Source of the DNA: Faecalicatena faecalis
GTDB lineage: Bacteria > Bacillota > Clostridia > Lachnospirales > Lachnospiraceae
Reading direction: 5' to 3'
Length of the DNA: 64,000 nucleotides
Assembly: GCF_012524165.2 (NCBI RefSeq)
Contig: NZ_JABACJ020000025.1
Coordinates: 1-64,000, forward strand
Position 1 is the stretch's first letter; every line of letters starts with the position of its first letter. This document shows positions 16,544-24,512 of the stretch, one piece after another. Below the pieces are notes generated by a model, which was not told where the DNA came from, ran no database searches, and saw nothing but the letters and a program-made list of their open reading frames with translations. The translations under genes and the position numbers were made by a program.

Positions 16544-17401
16544 TTATTTTTCCAGATATTCCATCAATCTGTCATATTCTTTTTCCATCAGTTGATATCC
16601 ATGGTCATAAAAAGCGTTCAATGTCTCTTTGTTCCGCTCCAGTCTTGCCACCGGCTTCACAAGAGGACGAAGGACAAAGATCTTCCCTTCTCTCTCTAAA
16701 GCCTCCAACTGATTCATTGTTCGATTGTAATAGAAGCTTCTGCGAAGAATCGCCTTCACAAGCTTCGGATAGGAGGAGTAAGCCTTACGGTACAGCTTAG
16801 CCATCCCTTTTGATACCGTCTTCTTTCGGTATCCCGCATTCCTTGTAAGAATGACCACGACCTTCTCATTTCCTTGTTCCAGTGCTCTTTTTAAAGGTAC
16901 ACTGTCCGCCAGCCCGCCGTCCAGATAAGGCACATCCTCAATATTCACGATTGGGGTAACTAACGGCATGCTCGAAGACGCACGGCAGATTTTCATCAAC
17001 CGTTCTTTGCTCTTCTTCTCGTTAAAGTATTCTGCTTTCCCGGTGAGACAATTCGTCACCACAAGCTCACATTCTATCTCTGATTGAAAATAGGTATCAT
17101 AATCGAAAGGAATTAACTGATTCGGAAACACATCAAAAATCAGATCCATGTTCATCAGACTCTTTTCCTTTACGAACTTACGGAAGCCATAATAATAATT
17201 CCCGCTTTTATCTGTCGGTATCATGCAGTCCCTTGTCCTGCCCGGCTGTCTCGACACATAATCTACTGCATTGCAGGCCCCCGCCGACACACCGATCACA
17301 TGTGACATATATAATTCCTTCTCCATCAGGTAATCTAATGCCCCTGATGTGAATACTCCTCTGGTAGCTCCGCCCTCCAGTACTAATGTTGCTTTCTGCA
17401 T
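16544..17401 (-). CDS. Patatin-like phospholipase
   Basis: A 285-residue patatin-fold hydrolase. The oxyanion-hole glycine loop is GGATRGVFTSG (residues 10-20), the nucleophile elbow GVSAGA carries the catalytic Ser near residue 40, and the Asp of the dyad is in DGGLADS near 160. Such enzymes cleave acyl esters of phospholipids or glycerides. No signal peptide is present, so it probably acts at the inner face of the membrane. It leads the leftward group with yjbQ and ppk1, divergent from the ABC-F gene; about 200 nt separate the two starts. Confidence 0.92.
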   Translation of the reverse strand: MQKATLVLEGGATRGVFTSGALDYLMEKELYMSHVIGVSAGACNAVDYVSRQPGRTRDCMIPTDKSGNYYYGFRKFVKEKSLMNMDLIFDVFPNQLIPFDYDTYFQSEIECELVVTNCLTGKAEYFNEKKSKERLMKICRASSSMPLVTPIVNIEDVPYLDGGLADSVPLKRALEQGNEKVVVILTRNAGYRKKTVSKGMAKLYRKAYSSYPKLVKAILRRSFYYNRTMNQLEALEREGKIFVLRPLVKPVARLERNKETLNAFYDHGYQLMEKEYDRLMEYLEK

Positions 17402-17599
17402 TTTTTATGCCTCCTCGCTTTTATGTTCCCATTATATAACGATTTTCCTGATTCGAAAACCTCAATCTTGTTAAATTTCCCGAAAACCTACGGAAACCTT
17501 GCCATTTCCCTGCTTCTCGTGTTAATATAAGCGTTGGGATAAAAGTACTGCCGGGAGCTATTCTGCCCGCAGACTGAATACGATTTTTTAAAGGAGATT
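17402..17599. promoter_or_regulatory. Divergent promoter region, patatin and ABC-F genes
   Basis: On the plus strand TTGCCA near 17500 and TAATAT near 17524 (18-nt spacing) could serve the ABC-F gene. Downstream, a short GC-rich hairpin (CTGCCGGG to CCCGCAG, about 17548-17574) lies ahead of TTTTTT and the ribosome site AAAGGAG. It resembles the leaders through which some ABC-F genes are attenuated, but the T-run does not directly abut the stem, so this is only a possibility. Confidence 0.35.
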
Positions 17600-19240
17600 A
17601 TGAACATGATCAGTGCAAATAATGTGACATTGCGCGTTGGAAAAAAAGCGCTGTTTGAAGATGTGAACATCAAGTTCACTGAAGGCAACTGTTATGGAAT
17701 GATCGGCGCCAATGGAGCCGGCAAATCCACATTCTTAAAGATCCTGTCCGGTCAGTTGGAGCCGACTAAGGGAGAAGTGGTCATCACACCAGGTGAGCGT
17801 CTTTCTTTTCTGCAGCAGGATCATTACAAATACGATGAATACTTGGTATTGGATACCGTTATCATGGGAAATGCACGTCTGTATGAAATCATGAAAGAAA
17901 AGGAAGTTATTTATGCCAAAGAAGATTTTACAGACGAGGACGGAATCAAAGCCAGCGAACTGGAGGCTGAATTCGCTACCATGAACGGCTGGGAAGCAGA
18001 ATCAGATGCTGCGACCTTATTGAACGGACTTGGAATCGACACTGAACTCCACTACAAATATCTGAAAGACCTGACCGGAGCAGAAAAAGTCAAGGTCCTG
18101 CTTGCGCAGGCATTGTTCGGCAATCCAGATATCCTGCTTTTGGACGAGCCTACGAACCATCTGGATCTGGATGCCATCGCATGGCTGGAGGAATTCCTGA
18201 TCAACTTTGAGAACACCGTGATTGTTGTATCTCATGACCGTTACTTCTTGAACAAGGTATGTACACAGATTGCAGATATCGACTACGGCAAGATTCAGCT
18301 TTATGCCGGAAACTATGACTTCTGGTATGAATCCAGTCAGCTCTTAATCCGCCAGATGAAGGAAGCGAATAAGAAGAAGGAAGAAAAAATCAAGGAGCTG
18401 CAGGAATTTATTTCCCGATTCAGTGCCAACGCATCCAAATCCAAACAGGCTACCTCCAGAAAGAAAGCCTTGGAGAAGATCGAGCTGGATGAGATCAAGC
18501 CTTCCAGTAGAAAATATCCTTACATCGATTTCCGTCCGAAGCGTGAGATCGGCAATGAGGTCCTCACCGTAGAAGGACTTTCCAAGACGATCGACGGTGA
18601 GAAGATTCTGGACAATATCTCCTTCACACTGGGACATGATGACAAGGTCGCTTTTGTTGGAAGCAACGAGCTTGCAAAGACTGTACTGTTCAAGATTCTG
18701 ATCGGCGAGATGGAACCGGATGAAGGTACCTACAAATGGGGAATTACCACCTCACAGGCTTATTTCCCGAAGGATTTTGGTGGTGAGTTCGATAATGATT
18801 ATACCATCACAGAATGGCTGACCCAATATTCGGATGACAAGGATGCAACTTATGTCCGTGGATTCCTTGGCAGAATGCTGTTTGCAGGTGAGGATGGCGT
18901 GAAGCGTCTGAAAGTACTCTCCGGTGGAGAAAAAGTACGCTGCCTGCTCTCCAAGATGATGATCTCAGGCGCTAATGTCCTGCTTCTTGATGAGCCGACC
19001 AACCACTTGGATATGGAGTCTATCACTGCCCTGAACAACGGAATGATCAAATTCCCAGGCGTACTGCTCTTCACATCACGTGACCATCAGATCGTACAGA
19101 CAACGGCAAACCGCATTATGGAAATCGTACCTGGCGGTAAACTGATTGATAAGATCACTACTTATGATGAGTATCTGGAAAGCGATGAGATGGCTAGAAA
19201 GAGATATACTTATACTGTGGAGACAGAAGACGAAGATTAG
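17600..19240 (+). CDS. ABC-F family ATPase, YbiT/YkpA type
   Basis: A 546-residue soluble protein with two ABC ATPase domains and no membrane segment, as in ABC-F translation factors that act on stalled or drug-bound ribosomes. The first domain has Walker A GANGAGKST and Walker B ILLLDEPTNHLD but a weak signature, LTGAEKVK. The second has a good signature, LSGGEKVR, and Walker B, but its Walker A reads GSNELAKT, without the usual glycine. The linker (about 240-310) is long and Lys/Glu-rich. These features fit the YbiT/YkpA branch. The start is after AAAGGAG; ATG at 17600 or 17606 are both possible. A terminator follows at 19311-19366. Confidence 0.9.
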   Translation: MNMISANNVTLRVGKKALFEDVNIKFTEGNCYGMIGANGAGKSTFLKILSGQLEPTKGEVVITPGERLSFLQQDHYKYDEYLVLDTVIMGNARLYEIMKEKEVIYAKEDFTDEDGIKASELEAEFATMNGWEAESDAATLLNGLGIDTELHYKYLKDLTGAEKVKVLLAQALFGNPDILLLDEPTNHLDLDAIAWLEEFLINFENTVIVVSHDRYFLNKVCTQIADIDYGKIQLYAGNYDFWYESSQLLIRQMKEANKKKEEKIKELQEFISRFSANASKSKQATSRKKALEKIELDEIKPSSRKYPYIDFRPKREIGNEVLTVEGLSKTIDGEKILDNISFTLGHDDKVAFVGSNELAKTVLFKILIGEMEPDEGTYKWGITTSQAYFPKDFGGEFDNDYTITEWLTQYSDDKDATYVRGFLGRMLFAGEDGVKRLKVLSGGEKVRCLLSKMMISGANVLLLDEPTNHLDMESITALNNGMIKFPGVLLFTSRDHQIVQTTANRIMEIVPGGKLIDKITTYDEYLESDEMARKRYTYTVETEDED

Positions 19241-19310
19241 AAGACATCTTTTTTTCCAAAGGACGTCTGCCGAAGCGGATATTCAAAAGCTGCTTCGCAA
19301 CTTTCTTAGT

Positions 19311-19366
19311 AAAAAAGCTGCATCACGGGCTGATAGTAATATCAGCGATACCGTGAAGCAGCTTTT
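19311..19366 (+). terminator. Terminator after the ABC-F gene
   Basis: AAAAGCTGCATCACGG pairs imperfectly with CCGTGAAGCAGCTTTT; the loop holds a second hairpin GCTGATA-GTAA-TATCAGC. T-runs flank both sides, so it may also serve the small leftward gene that ends at 19390. Confidence 0.8.
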
Positions 19367-19389
19367 CTTCTTGTTTCCCTTTACTTTCT

Positions 19390-19632
19390 TTACGCTTCCT
19401 CTAAAGCCTGAATCAGGGCCTTCTTACCCTCCTGTGGACTCCCGATTTCTAACTTCTTTCCTGACAAATAGTCCAGCACATCACACCATTCCTTAACAGA
19501 ATAGGCGGAACTCTCTAAGTTCTCTATCACACTGATCAAAGACTCATGGAATGAGTTCTTCCTTAAATCAGAAATATAATTCGCACCTACCTGATGTGTC
19601 AGGACTTCTAACAGCCCTTCTTCTTTTGACAT
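19390..19632 (-). CDS. Small hypothetical protein
   Basis: An 80-residue, soluble, mostly helical acidic protein (MSKEEGLLEVLTHQVG at the N terminus, EGKKALIQALEEA at the C terminus) that I do not recognise. The start at 19632 is set by AAGGAGG 7 nt upstream; the frame extends to 19653 but that Met has no ribosome site. The only upstream sequence available for a promoter is the 25-bp inverted-repeat segment 19667-19868 or beyond it, so expression could depend on the state of that segment. A recombinase gene reads towards it from the other side. Confidence 0.7.
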   Translation of the reverse strand: MSKEEGLLEVLTHQVGANYISDLRKNSFHESLISVIENLESSAYSVKEWCDVLDYLSGKKLEIGSPQEGKKALIQALEEA

Positions 19633-19666
19633 AACTACTCCTCCTTGTGGCACTGCGGATTAAAGC

Positions 19667-19691
19667 AGACTTTATTCTGCATTATTGATAA
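19667..19691 (+). repeat. Left 25-bp inverted repeat of a possible invertible segment
   Basis: The 25 nt from AGACTTTATTCTG onward match the reverse complement of 19844-19868 without a mismatch. The two repeats enclose 152 nt. The serine recombinase gene ends 31 nt beyond the right copy, which suggests a recombinase substrate. Confidence 0.8.
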
Positions 19692-19843
19692 GATTAACCT
19701 ATATTAAATGAAGAAAAATTCTTTGGGAATTCTGTTACTCTTTCCCAAGACAGAATAAAACTTTTTGTCTAAAAAGTATAAGAATGCATTTGCAGACAAA
19801 AGTCTACCTTTTTCATCAACAAATGCATCCAACTAATATTATA
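19692..19843. other. 152-nt segment between inverted repeats
   Basis: AT-rich and without an open frame. It carries two inner copies of sequences related to the repeat: ACAGAATAAAACT near 19751 and a 23-nt stretch at 19792-19814 that matches 19855-19877 at 21 of 23 positions. A 9-bp inverted pair, ATGCATTTG (19784-19792) and CAAATGCAT (19820-19828), lies inside. This looks like multiple binding sites for one protein, probably the adjacent recombinase. Confidence 0.5.
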
Positions 19844-19868
19844 TTATCAATAATGCAGAATAAAGTCT
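19844..19868 (-). repeat. Right 25-bp inverted repeat of a possible invertible segment
   Basis: Exact reverse complement of 19667-19691. It lies between the 152-nt segment and the 3' end of the recombinase gene. Confidence 0.8.
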
Positions 19869-19898
19869 ACCTTTTTCTACATTATTTCTACCATATTT

Positions 19899-20498
19899 TT
19901 ACATTTCTTCCCTCTGGATGCACCACTTTTTAAATGTTTTAAAATCCACATTCAGCCTCCTGGATGCTTCTCTTGCACTGATTTCCTTCCGTTTCCACTG
20001 TCCGTACACTAATTCAAAAGTTTTGGGTATTTTCAGGCACCGTCTCCCGAAATGGACCCCTCTTGCCTTCGCCACAGCAATTCCCTCTGCCTGTCTTTGG
20101 CGGATACTCTCCCGTTCACTCTGAGCGACAAAGGATAAAAGCTGCAATACAATATCCGCAATCAGCGTCCCTACCAAGTCCTTTCCCTTCCGTGTGTCCA
20201 AAAGCGGCATGTCCAACACTACAATATCAGCACCGATTTCCTTCGTTATGTACCTCCACTGTTCTATGATATCCTCATAGTTCCTGCCCAAGCGGTCAAT
20301 TGACTTCACATACAGAACATCATCCCTCTTTAGATTCTTAAGAAGTCTTTTATACTGCGGCCTGTCAAAATCTTTTCCAGATATCTTTTCCACGTAAAGA
20401 TTTTTATCCGGTATCTTCAAAGGCTCCATCGCCACCAATTGTCGTTCTACATTCTGGTCTTTCGAAGATACCCTCACATAACCAAAGCTTTTGTGCAT
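19899..20498 (-). CDS. Serine recombinase (resolvase/invertase family)
   Basis: A 199-residue small serine recombinase. The catalytic Ser is in YVRVSSKDQNVERQ near residue 10; VKSIDRLGRNYEDI (about 65-80) carries the conserved Arg pair; the long E helix spans SERESIRQRQAEGIAVAKARG, and a C-terminal helix-turn-helix follows (KEISAREASRRLNVDFKTFKKW). Such enzymes invert or resolve DNA between short sites. Length is normal and the active site looks intact. I choose the start at 20498 because GGAGGGAAAGG precedes it directly. There are no transposase or cargo genes beside it, so a local DNA switch is more likely than a transposon. A perfect inverted repeat pair lies just beyond its stop codon. 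Confidence 0.93.
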   Translation of the reverse strand: MHKSFGYVRVSSKDQNVERQLVAMEPLKIPDKNLYVEKISGKDFDRPQYKRLLKNLKRDDVLYVKSIDRLGRNYEDIIEQWRYITKEIGADIVVLDMPLLDTRKGKDLVGTLIADIVLQLLSFVAQSERESIRQRQAEGIAVAKARGVHFGRRCLKIPKTFELVYGQWKRKEISAREASRRLNVDFKTFKKWCIQREEM

Positions 20499-20640
20499 TC
20501 CTTTCCCTCCTTTTACGACACTACTATTATCGCACATTTGTACGGAAGTACTGTCTGGTATATTTTACCAGTTTTCGATTAGAAAGGCAAAGTGAAAGTA
20601 AATGAAGTCATTAGAATGAATATGATAACTGCTAATTCTA

Positions 20641-20684
20641 AAAAAGACGCTTTGGATAAACACAGCTCCTCCAAAGCGTCCTTT
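20641..20684 (-). terminator. Terminator of the histidine phosphatase gene
   Basis: On the minus strand GGACGCTTTGGA pairs with TCCAAAGCGTC and is followed by TTTTTT. It begins directly at the stop codon of the gene ending at 20685. Confidence 0.85.
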
Positions 20685-21299
20685 CTAATAAAAAATCTTT
20701 CCTTCTACGAGTATCTCAGGCTTCCCATCAATCACCTGCACCTCTGTGACGGAACAATTTTTCGGTACTCCCATTTCCCAGAAATCTGCAAGCTCTTTCT
20801 TGTTCTTGATACAATTCAGCATAGCGGTCAGCGCTGCTCCGTGCGTAGAAATCAGGATATTTTTATCCTGCAGCTCTTCCTTTTTATACACTTCCTCCAG
20901 AAAACTTTGCACGCGTGCTTCTACTTCCTGAATAGATTCACCGCCCTCCGGCACCTGATAGTTGGCGGTATCCGTAAAAAGCTTGTTAAATTCATCGCTG
21001 CCTGGTTCTTTGTTCTCCCCTCTGCAGCACATCCCTTCACAGACTCCAAATCCCATCTCCTGAATCCTTGGCTCATCATAAATAGAAATATCCCTGCCTG
21101 CAAGAATAATTTCTGCAGTCTGCCGTGCACGAATCAAGGGACTTGTATATGCAACACTGAAATCTACCTCTCTTAACCCCAAAGCGGTCTGTTCTGCCAG
21201 ATATCTCCCATATTCATTTAGCGGAATATCCGAATGCCCCTGGACCTTTCTTAATTTGTTCCATGGAGTCTCCCCATGACGGACCAGATACAATTTCAT
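20685..21299 (-). CDS. Histidine phosphatase family protein
   Basis: A 204-residue phosphatase of the phosphoglycerate mutase-like superfamily. LVRHGETPWN (residues 4-13) contains the RHG with the phospho-accepting His; Arg in YTSPLIRARQTAEII, Glu in EMGFGVCEG and the second His in LISTHGAALTAML complete the active site. The substrate of this broad group (cofactor-independent small-molecule phosphatases, alpha-ribazole phosphatase and others) cannot be told from sequence. It is a single-gene unit, divergent from luxS, with its own terminator. Confidence 0.9.
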   Translation of the reverse strand: MKLYLVRHGETPWNKLRKVQGHSDIPLNEYGRYLAEQTALGLREVDFSVAYTSPLIRARQTAEIILAGRDISIYDEPRIQEMGFGVCEGMCCRGENKEPGSDEFNKLFTDTANYQVPEGGESIQEVEARVQSFLEEVYKKEELQDKNILISTHGAALTAMLNCIKNKKELADFWEMGVPKNCSVTEVQVIDGKPEILVEGKIFY

Positions 21300-21442
21300 G
21301 ATAAATGCCTCCTGCTCTTTCCCTTTTTATGTCATATCGATTCAAAATACCTTATTTAGTATAAACACTCCCATCTTCCCAGTCAATGCCTATCCCCGCT
21401 TTTCTGATATATTTCCATCTCTCCTTACATGCAGATTCCCGC

Positions 21443-21471
21443 TTGTCAGGAGTCCCAACTGCCGCTATAAT
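21443..21471 (+). promoter_or_regulatory. Promoter of luxS
   Basis: TTGTCA (21443-21448), 17 nt, perfect TATAAT (21466-21471). The luxS ribosome site AAGGAGG follows about 25 nt later, leaving a short leader with no room for a riboswitch. Confidence 0.75.
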
Positions 21472-21510
21472 AATCTGTAGTATCAAAGAAAATCTCAAGG
21501 AGGAATCTAT

Positions 21511-21990
21511 ATGAAAAAAATAACAAGCTTCACCATAGATCATATCAAACTGGTACCCGGGCTTTATGTCTCAAGAAAGGACTCTGTCAACGACTATCCT
21601 GTGACGACTTTTGACATCCGCATGACCAACCCAAACGAAGAGCCTGTCATGAATACCGCAGAGGTCCACACACTAGAACATTTAGGTGCGACCTTTTTAA
21701 GGAACCATGCGGACTATAAAGAGAAGGTCCTTTACTTCGGTCCTATGGGCTGCCGCACAGGCTTTTATCTGCTTCTCTCCGGGGACTATGAATCCGCAGA
21801 TATCGTTCCCCTTATGCGTGAAATGTTTAGCTTCATCGCTTCCTTTGAAGGTGAGGTCCCGGGAGCATCTGCAAAGGACTGTGGAAATTACCTGGACATG
21901 AATCTTCCGATGGCAAAATACCAGGCTAAAAAATACTTAAACGAGGTATTGATCGACATTCAGGATACGCAGATGTATTACCCTGGGTAA
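21511..21990 (+). CDS. luxS: S-ribosylhomocysteine lyase
   Basis: A 159-residue LuxS, which cleaves S-ribosylhomocysteine to homocysteine and 4,5-dihydroxy-2,3-pentanedione, the precursor of autoinducer-2, and so recycles the methyl cycle. The iron/zinc ligands are the two His of HTLEH (about residues 54-58) and a Cys further on (KDCGNYLDMNL); the catalytic Cys is in GPMGCRTGFYLL near 84. Length matches the family. It is a single-gene unit with a strong promoter and a strong terminator. pfs (SAH nucleosidase) is not nearby. Confidence 0.98.
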   Translation: MKKITSFTIDHIKLVPGLYVSRKDSVNDYPVTTFDIRMTNPNEEPVMNTAEVHTLEHLGATFLRNHADYKEKVLYFGPMGCRTGFYLLLSGDYESADIVPLMREMFSFIASFEGEVPGASAKDCGNYLDMNLPMAKYQAKKYLNEVLIDIQDTQMYYPG

Positions 21991-22022
21991 TCCTAAGACC
22001 CCCTGAAATCCATACCCAGATA

Positions 22023-22080
22023 AATAAAGGGCAGATGCTGTGGTCTCGTTCCTGCGATTCTTCAGCATCTGCCCTTTATT
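22023..22080 (+). terminator. Terminator after luxS, probably bidirectional
   Basis: AATAAAGGGCAGATGCTG pairs perfectly with CAGCATCTGCCCTTTATT, an 18-bp stem with T-runs on both strands. It separates luxS from the convergent DUF5662 gene. Confidence 0.9.
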
Positions 22081-22117
22081 TTCAATCTATGAATATCTGT
22101 CCGTCCTCACATGTTCT

Positions 22118-22729
22118 TCATGCATGACTGCTCTGTTCATCCCGGATCTTCGCGTCCGTTGTTGTCTCGATTCCTTCCACAGAAGCCTTTTTGTTCTTAT
22201 CCCTTCTTAGAATATCATGCCGTACATACCGAAAGGTCTCTTCCTCTCCCTTTTCTGCCAGCATCCTTAAAAGCTTCTCCAAAAGTTCCTCCGTCTCCGG
22301 GTGCATCAGGTACTGCCCCTTGCCTCCCAGAAAGTAAGCCAACGGATCCGTATCCCGATACGCAGCACCTTTATAGATCTTACTTGCAGCAATCCGGTCC
22401 AGAAACATCTCCACCACATAACGAACAGGCATCTTCATCCCTGTCATGGCTGCATCCTTGTTGTCCCCATAATCAATCCAGTATTCGTAATGGTGCTTAT
22501 TACGTCCTTTATGATGGAGCCAGGCAAGAGAACACCCTGTCTTCTCACGCTCCGCATTATTAGGGCTCCTGTCGCCCTGGTAGTATTTGCATCCCACCCT
22601 GAATTCGGTCCAGCTGTACTTAGAAAGATCATGAAGAAGTCCCTGTTTATATAAACCGACCTGGAAGCATTCCTTCATCACTAAAATCTTATGTCTGGTT
22701 ATCGTACAAAAATGCTGTACTGCTTTCAT
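22118..22729 (-). CDS. DUF5662 family protein
   Basis: A 203-residue soluble protein of the DUF5662 family, common in Lachnospiraceae. Visible motifs are GLLHDLSKYSWTEF (about 30-43), an HD-like pair, and a cluster WLHHKGRNKHHYEYWIDY (about 75-93); the closely placed His and Asp residues suggest a metal-binding hydrolase reminiscent of HD domains, but this is inference. Its start overlaps the stop of the degenerate debranching-enzyme gene by 4 nt (ATGA), so the two are translationally coupled. Confidence 0.75.
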   Translation of the reverse strand: MKAVQHFCTITRHKILVMKECFQVGLYKQGLLHDLSKYSWTEFRVGCKYYQGDRSPNNAEREKTGCSLAWLHHKGRNKHHYEYWIDYGDNKDAAMTGMKMPVRYVVEMFLDRIAASKIYKGAAYRDTDPLAYFLGGKGQYLMHPETEELLEKLLRMLAEKGEEETFRYVRHDILRRDKNKKASVEGIETTTDAKIRDEQSSHA

Positions 22730-24489
22730 TTCCTTTTATATCCTTCCTCTTTCCTATTTCCCTGTCCGCATTTTACTTCTTCTTTCGTCTCCCTGCCGAG
22801 CAGAAGCACAATACTCCTTGGTGCTAGTTCCATCATCTTCTGGTCCTCAAGAAGCTTCTCCTCCTCTAAAACCCCTTCCTGAGTTCCCATGGCCTGATAC
22901 CACCTCTTTCTTTTTCCAAGTGTCGGAAGTGCGAATGCATGTGTTTCCCAATGCATATTATAGGCGATAAAACAATCCTGGTCTCCCAATCCATTCCCGC
23001 TGTACAGGATTCCTAACTGGCGGCTTGCGATTTCTGCCGGGATTCGCCAGGCATTTTCTCCGTGGTAAGACACATCCGGCGTTCCGCATGCCGTCTGATC
23101 CAGTCCTGACAAAAGGTCAGAACGATGAAGGACCGGATGGGAGCTGCGAAGAGCGATCAGCGCCTTTACATATTTAAACAAAGCCTCCTGATTTTTAAGC
23201 TTATTCCAGTTCAGCCAGGAAAGCTCATTATCCTGACAGTAGACATTGTTATTCCCACTCTGGGTATTGCCGAACTCATCCCCTGCCAAAAGGCACGGTG
23301 TCCCCTGTGCCAGGAGCAAAAGGAAAAAGGCATTCCTGACCTGATTTCTTCTAAGCTGTGTCACCGTCTTCTTCCTGCTCGGCCCTTCCACTCCACAATT
23401 CCAACTATAGTTATAGTCCGGCCCATCCTGATTGTTCTCTCCATTGGCCTCATTATGCTTACCGTCATAGGATACAAGATCAGCCAGAGTGAATCCTGTG
23501 TGCGTCGTAATATAATTACAGCACCCATCCTCGTTCGTATTATGGCGCAGTGCCCAGATCACGTCATTGACCATCCCCTCATCACCTTTTAAGAAACGGC
23601 GCATGACATTCTGAAAACCATCTTCCTTTTTCATGATCTTAACGCCTTTTAAGAGTGGATCTCTGGTCAACATCTCCCACGGGACATTGTATGGATTCAC
23701 GACAAAACCATCGATGTGGTATTCCAGCATATAATACCGGAGGCATTCAAGCGCCATTTGCGGCAGGATTCCTGCTGCAAACGGGGTCTCAAGTACTACC
23801 TCGATTCCTGCACTGTGGCAGGCCCTGACCATCTCCTTTAATTCGCATGCCGCACATCCTGATGCACTGTAGGCCGCCTTCGGTGCAAAATAAAGGCCTC
23901 TGCCGTATCCCCAGTAGTTCTGATAGTTCCCGTGATACTCCTCAAATTCATAGACGGGCATGCATTGAATCTGGTTGATGCCCAGCTCTTTTAGATAAGG
24001 AATCTTTTCCACGATCCCCAGAAATGTTCCTTTGTGCTTCACTTTTGAGGAGCTGTGCATCGTAAATCCCCGGACATGCAGGCTGTAGGCAATCACCTCA
24101 TGGTAGGGAATCAAAAGACGCTGATCGTCTTCCCAGTCAAAATCCCCGATACTGACTTTCCCACGTAAATGGCCATCCGAAAGCTTCTCTTTCTGTCCAA
24201 AGATATGGTGTCCCGCCAGCTCCTTCACGTAAGGATCAATCCATGGCTTCCCATCCACCTGATAAAGATATTCATATTCTCCGGCATCTAGTCCTTCCAG
24301 AGCAAGAAAACGCACCTCTCCCACGGCTTTTTCTGCCGGTAGGTCAAAAACGTGTTCTGGTTCCTCCATACCACTCCTGTACAGCATAAGCTGGCAGGGC
24401 TTTCCTTCCGGTACTGCTGCTGCAAAATTCATTCTGTCTTTTCCGATCGTCACTCCCAGTGGATGTGGATATCCCTGCACTTCTCTCAT
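22726..24489 (-). CDS. GH13 glycogen-debranching homologue, catalytic residues lost
   Basis: A 587-residue protein clearly derived from GlgX/isoamylase-type debranching enzymes: an N-terminal CBM48-like domain (about 1-95), then a GH13 barrel with HVRGFTMH, SYDGKHNEANGENNQDG and LLAGDEFGNTQSGNNN. The catalytic sites are altered. Where the family has GFRFD with the nucleophile Asp, this has DGFVVN; the acid/base segment (usually AEPWD) is shortened to KIMKKED; and the transition-state Asp in AHDGFT is Thr (THTGFT). I checked the Asn and Thr codons in the DNA. It is shorter than typical members. The reading frame is intact, so it is probably a non-catalytic glucan-binding or regulatory protein. 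It follows an orphan sugar-binding lipoprotein by 23 nt and overlaps the DUF5662 gene. Confidence 0.85.
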   Translation of the reverse strand: MREVQGYPHPLGVTIGKDRMNFAAAVPEGKPCQLMLYRSGMEEPEHVFDLPAEKAVGEVRFLALEGLDAGEYEYLYQVDGKPWIDPYVKELAGHHIFGQKEKLSDGHLRGKVSIGDFDWEDDQRLLIPYHEVIAYSLHVRGFTMHSSSKVKHKGTFLGIVEKIPYLKELGINQIQCMPVYEFEEYHGNYQNYWGYGRGLYFAPKAAYSASGCAACELKEMVRACHSAGIEVVLETPFAAGILPQMALECLRYYMLEYHIDGFVVNPYNVPWEMLTRDPLLKGVKIMKKEDGFQNVMRRFLKGDEGMVNDVIWALRHNTNEDGCCNYITTHTGFTLADLVSYDGKHNEANGENNQDGPDYNYSWNCGVEGPSRKKTVTQLRRNQVRNAFFLLLLAQGTPCLLAGDEFGNTQSGNNNVYCQDNELSWLNWNKLKNQEALFKYVKALIALRSSHPVLHRSDLLSGLDQTACGTPDVSYHGENAWRIPAEIASRQLGILYSGNGLGDQDCFIAYNMHWETHAFALPTLGKRKRWYQAMGTQEGVLEEEKLLEDQKMMELAPRSIVLLLGRETKEEVKCGQGNRKEEGYKRK

Positions 24490-24512
24490 ACCCCTAAGTT
24501 CCTTTCTTCCTT

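Noticed and set aside
19390..20498. Transposon or insertion sequence with the serine recombinase
   Set aside because: There is no transposase, no cargo, and the inverted repeats lie on one side of the recombinase gene rather than around it.
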